Positions 27,709-32,866 of a stretch of DNA of 32,866 nucleotides are shown in pieces. Position 1 is the first letter of the stretch, and each line of letters begins with the position of its first letter. This stretch comes from Mycobacterium sp. (GTDB lineage Bacteria > Actinomycetota > Actinomycetes > Mycobacteriales > Mycobacteriaceae). Both the position numbers and the translations under genes were made by a program. The notes beneath the pieces were generated by a model that saw only the letters and a list, made by a program, of their open reading frames with translations, did no database searches and had not been told where the DNA came from. The stretch is taken from NCBI GenBank assembly GCA_025963385.1, contig JAOPUT010000098.1, forward strand, positions 1-32,866, read 5' to 3'.

Positions 27709-29366
27709 AACGGTGGTGGTGGTTCGGGTGGGGTGTTGGCGATGTCGGTGCGGTTGAGTTCGCGTTCGTAGGCGATGCGGCGGGCGCGGTCCTCGGTGCG
27801 GGTGGTGCGCCGTCGCGGCATGGCCAGTCCGCTGCTGGGTGCGGGTGGCGTCCCGGTGACGATGACGGGTGCCGTGGGCGCGCTCAGGCTCGGAAACAGC
27901 AGTCGACTGCCCGGGGTGGTGGTGTGGGTGCGCCCGTCGGGCGCGGTCCAGTGTTGGGTGCCGTCGGGCTGTTGGGTCACGCGCCAGCCGACGTCGTCGA
28001 CCCAGAACGTTTTGAGTAAGTGGTGTTTTCGGCATAGGCAGGCCAGGTTGGAGGCGCAGGTGGTGCCGTAGGGCCAGGGGATGACGTGGTCGAGGTCGCA
28101 GGTGGTGGCGGGCTGGCGGCAGCCGGGGAAGCGGCAGGTGAGGTCGCGGCAGCGGACGAAGTCGGCCACCTTGCGTGAGGGGGTGTAGCGGGGTTCGGGT
28201 GGGGCTTGGCCGGGGTGCACGATCAGCTGGAGGCGGGCATCGCGGGCGGCGCGGCGGGCGAGGGATCCGGGTAGCACGGGGCCGCCGAGCAGGGTGGCGG
28301 GGCGGAGTTGGCTGAACGCGGGGTGGTCGGCGGCGGTCAGTTCGGTGGCGAGTTGGTCCAGGGTCATCTCGCGTAGGGGTCGGGAGAACACCAGGGGCGG
28401 GTTGTCGCCGTCGAGGCCGGCGCACTCGTCGGCCGGATCCATCAGAGTGGGTTGGGGGTCGGGGAGATCGACGGGGTCGGCGGGGGCGTCTTGCTCCGAG
28501 TCGTCGGTGGCGTCATCGGGTTCGGGTGATGCGTCGGGTCCGGGAGCGTCGGGGCCATTGGGTGCCGGGGGTGCTGGGGGGTTGGTGAGGGTGTCGTGGT
28601 GGGCGACGACGTGCACCACGACCGCGCTGGCCGGGGTCAGGGTGGCGGCGGGGCAGTCCGCGGTGTCGCACAGGCAGGCCATCCGGTCCGCACCCAGTGC
28701 GAGGGCTCCGGTGGCGTCGGCGCGCAGTTGATCCCGGGTCCGGGGATCGTGGGGGCAGACCGTGGCGATCATCGCGGTGACCCTGGCATCCAGGGCGTAC
28801 GCGTCATGGGCGAACAGGGTGGCGTACACCTGGGCCATGCCGGTGCCGTCCTCGACGATGATGTCGAGGTGCCGCCCGCGGGCGTCGGTCTGGGTGCGGC
28901 GCGCCGCGAAGGAGTCGAACCGCAGGACGAAGGCGTCCAGGGCTTGTTCGGTGCGATCCTTGGACATCGGCACCCAGTCCCGCAACGCCGACGCCAGGGC
29001 GGTGTCCAGGTCGCGCAGGGCGGTGGGGTTGGTGACGTTGGCGGCGCGGGTGACGATGGTCTTGGCCAGGGTGTAGCCGATGAGGCCCTCGGCGAACACG
29101 GCGTGCACCTTCGGGAAGCGCCGCTTGAGGGCCAGCCCGATGAGCAGCAGGTGTTCGGCGGTGCCGGGGGTGAGGCGTTGGGCGGCGCCGACGTGGATGG
29201 CGACGGCGACGAAGTGGTCGATGCACCACTGTTCACGATCGGCCGACCCGGACGCGGTGTAGGCGTCGTCGAGCATGTCGAGCATGTCGACCATGGCGTC
29301 CAGGCGGCGCGCGCAGGCGGCGTTCTCCACCCGGGTCCAGGCATCCACCGCGGGGGCGCCGTGCAC
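27705..29366 (-). CDS. DUF222/HNH endonuclease-domain protein (13E12 repeat family)
   Basis: A 553-residue protein. The N-terminus begins with the family's [12 protein letters not shown] block, and a DUF222 region runs to about residue 250. A Pro/Asp-rich acidic linker follows (about 255-310), then an HNH nuclease domain with [20 protein letters not shown] and [13 protein letters not shown]. The zinc-binding Cys and the catalytic HNH residues look complete. The family occurs in many copies in mycobacteria, and its role is not established. G and C dominate third codon positions even more than in neighbours, and the gene sits just after ackA, consistent with a mobile or expanded family. GTG is the start, with no clear Shine-Dalgarno sequence. 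Confidence 0.9.
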   Translation of the reverse strand: MHGAPAVDAWTRVENAACARRLDAMVDMLDMLDDAYTASGSADREQWCIDHFVAVAIHVGAAQRLTPGTAEHLLLIGLALKRRFPKVHAVFAEGLIGYTLAKTIVTRAANVTNPTALRDLDTALASALRDWVPMSKDRTEQALDAFVLRFDSFAARRTQTDARGRHLDIIVEDGTGMAQVYATLFAHDAYALDARVTAMIATVCPHDPRTRDQLRADATGALALGADRMACLCDTADCPAATLTPASAVVVHVVAHHDTLTNPPAPPAPNGPDAPGPDASPEPDDATDDSEQDAPADPVDLPDPQPTLMDPADECAGLDGDNPPLVFSRPLREMTLDQLATELTAADHPAFSQLRPATLLGGPVLPGSLARRAARDARLQLIVHPGQAPPEPRYTPSRKVADFVRCRDLTCRFPGCRQPATTCDLDHVIPWPYGTTCASNLACLCRKHHLLKTFWVDDVGWRVTQQPDGTQHWTAPDGRTHTTTPGSRLLFPSLSAPTAPVIVTGTPPAPSSGLAMPRRRTTRTEDRARRIAYERELNRTDIANTPPEPPPPF

Positions 29367-29448
29367 ATCGGCGGCAATCCCCGACTGTGCACAACCCCAC
29401 CCACCAACACCAAAATGTCAGAGCCACATGCTAATTGGCCCCAAGGAC

Positions 29449-29643
29449 TCAGACGTAGCGTACGACCTGGTGCCAGACGACCGCCTGGGCCACCACCGCC
29501 CGCCCACCGTCGAGGCTGATGGCGGGGTCGCCATAGAGCTCGTATCCGAGATCGAGTGCTTCGCTGACGCGCCGGCAGAACGCCTCGTCGTCAGCGCCGG
29601 TCAGCAGGCGGTACCTGGGCAGTCCGTTCGGTGGTTCCGTCAT
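29449..29643 (-). CDS. DUF1737 domain protein
   Basis: A 64-residue small protein. The sequence PRYRLLTGADDEAFCRRVSEAL followed by GYELYGDPAI is the DUF1737 pattern, where a short beta strand is followed by a helix and a GW/GYxLxG turn. Function is unknown. I took the ATG at 29643, since longer in-frame starts run into the promoter of the divergent gene. CACCAT lies 6 nt upstream, so the mRNA may be leaderless. It is divergent from the squalene-cyclase-like gene across 113 bp. Confidence 0.78.
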   Translation of the reverse strand: MTEPPNGLPRYRLLTGADDEAFCRRVSEALDLGYELYGDPAISLDGGRAVVAQAVVWHQVVRYV

Positions 29644-29744
29644 TACCCGATGGTGCCAGGACCATGAGTGTTTGACGACGAGGACCGTCGATCCGGTCTC
29701 GAGTGTCCTCGGCTTACCTTCACCCGCGTCGGTTTGCCGCCGAT

Positions 29745-29750
29745 TAGAGT
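29745..29750 (+). promoter_or_regulatory. Putative leaderless -10 element of the cyclase-like gene
   Basis: TAGAGT (TANNNT) is followed by exactly 6 nt and ATG at 29757. No Shine-Dalgarno sequence is present. Confidence 0.55.
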
Positions 29751-29756
29751 CGGACC

Positions 29757-30728
29757 ATGGCGGCGGCTGCACTGACGACCTGGCTCCTGGACTCCGATCC
29801 TGCCCTGCGCTGGCAGGTCCAGCGCGACGTGGTCGGAGATCCGGCCGAGGTCTGGGAGCGGACCAGGACAAGGATCGCGACCGAGGGCTTCGGAGCGCGC
29901 CTGCTCTCGCTTCAAGATCCTGATGGCCAGTGGGCAGGAGGCGCATTCTTCCCGGCGGACTTCGACTTTCACGGTCCCGAAGGAACCGCGGACGTGGGAC
30001 AGCCATGGACGGCCACCACCTGGTCGATGAACGCGCTCCGCGACTGGGGCCTCGATGCCAGCGTGCTGCGGGAGCGCCGAACCGCCGAACTGCTGGCCGC
30101 CAACAGCCGCTGGGAGTACGAGGACCTGCCGTACTGGGACGGTGAGGTCGACGTCTGCATCAACTCCTGGACGGTGTCGAATGGACTCTGGCTCGGCGCG
30201 GACATCGAGGGCATCGTCGACTGGTTCGTCGAACACCAACTGCCCGACGGCGGCTGGAACTGCGAATGGGTGGAGGGTTCGACGCGATCGTCGTACCACT
30301 CGACCCTCAACGCGCTCAAGGGATTGCTGGACTACGACACCGCCACCGGCGACACGGACGCAACGCGCGCAGCCAGGCGCTCAGGCGAGGAGTACCTGTT
30401 GACCCGCGGGCTGTACCGCCGCCTCTCCACCGGGCAGCCCGTCGGCCCGTGGGTCGACTGCTTCACCTACCCGATGCGGTGGACCTACAACGTGCTCAAC
30501 GCCGCCGAGTACTTCCGCCGTGCGACACAGCTCGACGGCACGCCACGCGACCCACGGATGGCCGACGCGATCGAGATCATCCGTGCCGCCAGACGGCCAG
30601 ACGGCACCTGGCTGCAGGGTGCCACACAGCGGGGACGTGTCTGGTTCGAGGTGGACGTTCCCGAAGGCGAGCAGTCGAAGTGGTTGACCCTCTTCGGAAT
30701 ACGGGTCCTCGACTGGTGGGACGCCTAG
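29757..30728 (+). CDS. Squalene-cyclase-like alpha/alpha-toroid protein
   Basis: A 323-residue soluble protein with three QW-type repeats (QxxxGxW): Q53-W59, Q161-W167, and a variant with Arg for Gln at R279-W285. These mark the alpha/alpha barrel shared by squalene-hopene cyclases and prenyltransferases. The length is about half that of a two-barrel cyclase, so only one toroid is expected. I find no DxDD motif, which class II cyclases need to protonate their substrate, and no prenyltransferase zinc motif that I can place. The aromatic-rich interior (SWTVSNGLWLG, PMRWTYNVL) could bind a hydrophobic ligand. The activity is unknown. Confidence 0.78.
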   Translation: MAAAALTTWLLDSDPALRWQVQRDVVGDPAEVWERTRTRIATEGFGARLLSLQDPDGQWAGGAFFPADFDFHGPEGTADVGQPWTATTWSMNALRDWGLDASVLRERRTAELLAANSRWEYEDLPYWDGEVDVCINSWTVSNGLWLGADIEGIVDWFVEHQLPDGGWNCEWVEGSTRSSYHSTLNALKGLLDYDTATGDTDATRAARRSGEEYLLTRGLYRRLSTGQPVGPWVDCFTYPMRWTYNVLNAAEYFRRATQLDGTPRDPRMADAIEIIRAARRPDGTWLQGATQRGRVWFEVDVPEGEQSKWLTLFGIRVLDWWDA

Positions 30729-30745
30729 CTCCGCTGCTGTGAGCA

Positions 30746-30764
30746 GATCTGCCTGAGGCAGATC
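30746..30764. promoter_or_regulatory. PopR-type operator upstream of the clpP pair
   Basis: GATCTGCC-TGA-GGCAGATC is a perfect inverted repeat with 8-bp arms and a 3-nt spacer. Its core TCTGCC-N3-GGCAGA is the PopR target I recall from Streptomyces clpP3-clpP4. A further half site, GCAGA at 30743-30747, overlaps it on the left, making GCAGATCTGC (30743-30752) a second palindrome. The dyad centre is 49 nt before the clpP ATG. If the mRNA is leaderless (CATCGT at 30792-30797), the site is centred near -49, a position that fits activation. Confidence 0.75.
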
Positions 30765-30803
30765 CGCTGGCGTCGCCGACCCCACCCTTGTCATCGTCGA
30801 GGC

Positions 30804-31409
30804 ATGACATCGACAACGCTCCCCGACCCCGTCACCGACCACCTGTTGAACCGCCTGCAGAACCAACGCATCGTCCAGCTCGGCCAGGAGGTCGACGACA
30901 CGATCGCCAACAAGCTGTGCGCCCAGCTGCTGCTGCTCGCCGAGGACGACCCGCGCCGCGACGTCCTGTTCCTGATCAACTCGCCGGGCGGGTCCGTGTC
31001 GGCGGGCCTGGCGATCTACGACACCATGGTCGCGATCAAGCCGGACGTGATCACCGTCGCCATGGGGCTGGCCGCGAGCATGGGTCAGGTGCTGCTGGCG
31101 GGTGGCACCAAGGGTAAGCGATTTGCGTTGCCGCACAGCATGATCCTGATGCACCAGGGATCCGCCGGGGTGCAGGGGACGGCCATCGACGTGGAGATCC
31201 AGGCCAAGAACCTCGAGCACACCAAGACCGTGATGAACAACCTGAACAGTCAGTTCACGGGTCAGACCGTCGAGCGCATCGAGGCGGACTCCGACCGCGA
31301 CCGCTGGTTCACCGCCGAGGAAGCCCGCGAGTACGGCTTCGTCGACCGGGTGGTGTCGTCGCTGGACGAGGTGCGCCCGTCCGGCCGCAACAGCGGACTG
31401 GGGTACTGA
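30804..31409 (+). CDS. ATP-dependent Clp protease proteolytic subunit, first of pair (ClpP3-like)
   Basis: A 201-residue serine protease subunit with a complete triad: Ser92 in GLAASMG, His117 in ILMHQ, and Asp166 in DSDRDRWF. The [17 protein letters not shown] block forms the oxyanion region, and there is little or no propeptide. It would form barrel rings with the next gene product, fed by a Clp ATPase encoded elsewhere. Only 2 bp separate it from the second clpP. The usual mycobacterial clpP1-clpP2 pair lies by tig and clpX; no tig or clpX is present here, so this is probably an extra pair. The ATG has GAGG only 1-2 nt upstream, so a leaderless start is likely. Confidence 0.92.
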   Translation: MTSTTLPDPVTDHLLNRLQNQRIVQLGQEVDDTIANKLCAQLLLLAEDDPRRDVLFLINSPGGSVSAGLAIYDTMVAIKPDVITVAMGLAASMGQVLLAGGTKGKRFALPHSMILMHQGSAGVQGTAIDVEIQAKNLEHTKTVMNNLNSQFTGQTVERIEADSDRDRWFTAEEAREYGFVDRVVSSLDEVRPSGRNSGLGY

Positions 31410-31411
31410 CC

Positions 31412-32020
31412 ATGGGCCACTACTCCATTCCCAACGTCGTCGAGCGCACCGCGGGCGGCGAGCGCATCGTCGACGTCTACTCCCGGCTGCTGTCCGACCG
31501 GGTGATCTACCTGGGCACCGAGATCGACGACGACGTCGCGAACGTCATCGTCGCGCAGCTTCTGCACCTGGAGTCCGACTCACCGGACCAGCAGATCAGC
31601 CTCTACATCAACTCACCCGGCGGCTCGATGTCGGCGACCATGGCCATCTACGACACCATGCAGTTCATCCTGTCGCCGATCGCCACCACGTGCGTCGGGC
31701 AGGCGGCGTCGGGAGCCGCGGTGCTTCTGGCCGGAGGCGCCGACGGTGAGCGGTCGATGCTGCCTCACGCGCGGGCGCTGCTCCATCAACCGTCGATCGG
31801 TGGCCGAGGGACCATCTCGGATCTGACGCTGCACACCAAGGAGGTGCTGCGGGTCCGCAGCCAGATGAACGAGGTGCTCAGCGCTCACACCGGGCAGTCG
31901 CAGGACACGCTGCTGCAGGACACCGAGCGCGACAAGGTGTTCACCGCGGAGCAGGCCGTGGCGTACGGGCTCGCGGATCGCGTCGTCGCCCCTCGCAAGG
32001 TGCGCTCGGCGGCCGCCTGA
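31412..32020 (+). CDS. ATP-dependent Clp protease proteolytic subunit, second of pair (ClpP4-like)
   Basis: A 202-residue ClpP with a complete triad: Ser100 in GQAASGAAV, His125 in ALLHQPS, and Asp174 in TERDKVF. The N-terminus [21 protein letters not shown] resembles the longer ClpP2/ClpP4 type rather than that of its neighbour, so a mixed two-ring barrel is likely. The C-terminus is SAAA, ending in Ala-Ala like the regulator next door, which may make the subunit itself a Clp substrate. The ATG follows the first clpP stop by 2 bp. The convergent regulator gene ends 3 bp past its stop. Confidence 0.92.
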   Translation: MGHYSIPNVVERTAGGERIVDVYSRLLSDRVIYLGTEIDDDVANVIVAQLLHLESDSPDQQISLYINSPGGSMSATMAIYDTMQFILSPIATTCVGQAASGAAVLLAGGADGERSMLPHARALLHQPSIGGRGTISDLTLHTKEVLRVRSQMNEVLSAHTGQSQDTLLQDTERDKVFTAEQAVAYGLADRVVAPRKVRSAAA

Positions 32021-32023
32021 GGC

Positions 32024-32329
32024 TCACGCCGCCAAGAGGACCGGGCCGGACGGGGCGATTCGGATCCACGGACGTGTGAGCTCGCGATCACCGGCGCGGA
32101 GCAGGTCCGCCAGTCGCAGGCCGAGCGCTCCGCAGATGGATGCCAGCATCTCCGAGGACGGCTCCTTCAAGCCGCGCTCCACCTCCGACAGGTACTGCGG
32201 CGAGATGCCTGCGCGCTCCGAGACCTGGCCGAGTGTCCGGCCCTGCTCGGTGCGCTCTTCGCGGATCAGCTTGCCCGCCAGCTCGCGCCACAGCGGTTCG
32301 ACGTCAGAAGCCTCGGACTCGGCGCTCAT
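32024..32329 (-). CDS. XRE-family regulator with C-terminal Ala-Ala (PopR/ClgR-like)
   Basis: A 101-residue protein with a helix-turn-helix domain at about 17-78. The core IREERTEQGRTLGQVSERAG and YLSEVERGLKEPSSEML closely resembles Streptomyces ClgR and PopR, which activate clp genes. The protein ends GPVLLAA. In those regulators, as I recall, a terminal Ala-Ala is the degradation signal read by ClpP, which sets up feedback. The upstream palindrome at 30746-30764 fits the PopR box rather than the ClgR consensus. I chose the ATG at 32329 because TATCTT lies exactly 6 nt before it, the leaderless layout; an upstream start would add residues not found in the family. Confidence 0.88.
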   Translation of the reverse strand: MSAESEASDVEPLWRELAGKLIREERTEQGRTLGQVSERAGISPQYLSEVERGLKEPSSEMLASICGALGLRLADLLRAGDRELTRPWIRIAPSGPVLLAA

Positions 32330-32335
32330 CGCCCA

Positions 32336-32341
32336 AAGATA
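32336..32341 (-). promoter_or_regulatory. Putative leaderless -10 element of the PopR-like gene
   Basis: On the minus strand TATCTT (TANNNT) is followed by 6 nt and the ATG at 32329. It decides the start. No TCTGCC-type box is seen here, so autoregulation through that site is not evident. Confidence 0.5.
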
Positions 32342-32471
32342 GAACGGGCACCTGCTGGTCACAGCCCTGTTCGCCACGAGCTGAGCGGACCGTCGACCCT
32401 AAAACCACTTGCGTCCGAGCATCACTCGCTTCGACCATGGAAGTGCCACACGCCGCTGACTGGGAGGGATC

Positions 32472-32681
32472 GTGCGTAGGTACAAGAGGGGTGACAAGGT
32501 GACCGCCTGCAGTGGGATCGACGGCATCAACGTGCCGGACGTTCCGGCAGGCTCGACGGGGACGGTCGTCGCCACGACGTTGATGGGCAGGCCCAAGACC
32601 ATTCACTTCGCGCTGGAGACGGCCTTCGGGCCCAAGCAGTTCGACGTGGGAGTCCATCGCAGGCACGTCGACCTGTCCTGA
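32472..32681 (+). CDS. Small hypothetical protein with SH3-like barrel character
   Basis: A 69-residue basic protein. The pattern RYKRGDKVTA, VPAGSTGTVVATTLMGRPKTIHF and a final VHRRHVDLS alternates short strands with Gly turns, like a KOW/SH3-type small barrel. I know no named family. GGGAGG lies about 4 nt before the GTG, a little close but usable. The symmetric terminator at 32691-32718 begins 10 bp after its stop, which supports a real gene. Confidence 0.65.
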   Translation: MRRYKRGDKVTACSGIDGINVPDVPAGSTGTVVATTLMGRPKTIHFALETAFGPKQFDVGVHRRHVDLS

Positions 32682-32690
32682 AACGACGAG

Positions 32691-32718
32691 GGCCACGGAT
32701 CCGATCGGATCCGTGGCC
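32691..32718. terminator. Symmetric hairpin terminator between convergent units
   Basis: A perfect 28-bp palindrome. The arm GGCCACGGATCC pairs with GGATCCGTGGCC over 12 bp around a GATC loop. The plus-strand tail is TTCGTGCC, with no long U run, as is common for mycobacterial terminators. It sits between the 69-residue gene and the tRNA-Leu gene coming from the other strand, so it can serve both. Confidence 0.8.
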
Positions 32719-32750
32719 TTCGTGCCTGCAGTTCGTAGAACCGCTCATTG

Positions 32751-32833
32751 TGGGCGAAGGGGGACTTGAACCCCCACGTCCCGAAGGACACTGGCACCTG
32801 AAGCCAGCGCGTCTGCCATTCCGCCACTCGCCC
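32751..32833 (-). tRNA. tRNA-Leu (anticodon CAG)
   Basis: Read on the minus strand, the gene is 83 nt with a long variable arm (GTGTCCTTCGGGACGT), as in class II tRNAs. The acceptor stem GGGCGAG pairs with TTCGCCC (one G-T), followed by discriminator A. T8 and G9 are present, the D-arm is GGCGGAATGGCAGACGC, and the anticodon stem CTGGC/GCCAG encloses TTCAGGT with anticodon CAG, which reads CUG. The T-arm GGGGGTTCAAGTCCCCC is perfect. CCA is not encoded. Confidence 0.96.
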
Positions 32834-32866
32834 CAACAACCGGGAGAGACTATCACGCACTCGGGC

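Noticed and set aside
27058..28425. A 455-codon minus-strand frame over ackA and the DUF222 gene
   Set aside because: It crosses two real genes in a third frame; long Pro/Arg/His runs mark it as a shadow.
27705..29366. Possible insertion sequence or group II intron, suggested by the HNH domain
   Set aside because: No terminal inverted repeats, target duplications, reverse transcriptase or transposase are visible; it is a stand-alone 13E12-type DUF222/HNH gene.
29679..29711. Inverted repeat CGAGGAC/GTCCTCG between the DUF1737 and cyclase-like genes
   Set aside because: A 7-bp repeat with a 19-nt spacer is expected by chance in DNA of this GC content, and it has no clear promoter relation.
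32368..32395. A ClgR-like box (GTTCGC followed by GCGGAC) before the small gene at 32472
   Set aside because: The spacer is 10 nt rather than about 5 and one arm has a mismatch, so it does not fit the ClgR consensus as I recall it.

Overview
The window is about 32.9 kb of very GC-rich DNA. It almost certainly comes from a mycobacterium, probably a rapid grower of the Mycolicibacterium type. The evidence is an F420-dependent glucose-6-phosphate dehydrogenase with every expected active-site residue, a 13E12-type DUF222/HNH protein, a DUF732 secreted protein, a mycobacterial-type ferredoxin beside a P450, and gene order that follows, from memory, three blocks of the M. tuberculosis chromosome (around Rv0356-Rv0363, Rv0389-Rv0391 and Rv0406-Rv0409). 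No IS element, prophage or CRISPR array is visible. Genes are packed tightly: five same-strand junctions use ATGA/GTGA overlaps, and five convergent pairs share their stop codons in a 4-bp overlap.

Region 1 (1-8.3 kb): the 3' part of a zinc alcohol dehydrogenase, class II aldolase fba, a membrane-anchored NTF2-like protein, a DUF3151 protein, a leftward group (conserved hypothetical, M50 rhomboid-like membrane protease, FUSC-type exporter), then purA with an overlapping hotdog thioesterase gene. Region 2 (8.3-13.2 kb): a six-helix membrane protein, a P450 with its own 3Fe-4S-type ferredoxin, a divergent MarR regulator, and a CPA1 Na+/H+ antiporter divergent from a UBP-type zinc-finger protein across a 13-bp palindrome. 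Region 3 (13.2-20.3 kb): a PurT-like ATP-grasp protein that seems to have lost its active site, a second NTF2-like anchored protein, rhodanese, metZ and two hypotheticals, then an SDR behind a 22-bp palindromic operator, and a GNAT/luciferase-like monooxygenase pair.

Region 4 (20.3-27.7 kb): an MBL hydrolase, fgd1, pta and ackA. Between fgd1 and pta lies a leftward pair made of a BcsB-like signal-peptide/C-terminal-anchor protein and a DUF732 protein. Region 5 (27.7-32.9 kb): the 13E12-type gene, a DUF1737 protein, a squalene-cyclase-like toroid protein with QW repeats but no DxDD motif, and a compact ClpP module. That module is two complete clpP genes in tandem, a convergent XRE regulator ending in Ala-Ala, and an upstream TCTGCC-N3-GGCAGA palindrome. 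It matches the Streptomyces clpP3-clpP4/PopR circuit in all three elements and is the most interesting system here. The window closes with a small hypothetical gene, a perfectly symmetric hairpin terminator, and a tRNA-Leu(CAG) on the minus strand.

Many starts lack a Shine-Dalgarno sequence and instead have an xAxxxT -10 element 6-7 nt upstream, the usual mycobacterial leaderless layout. I used this to choose several starts.
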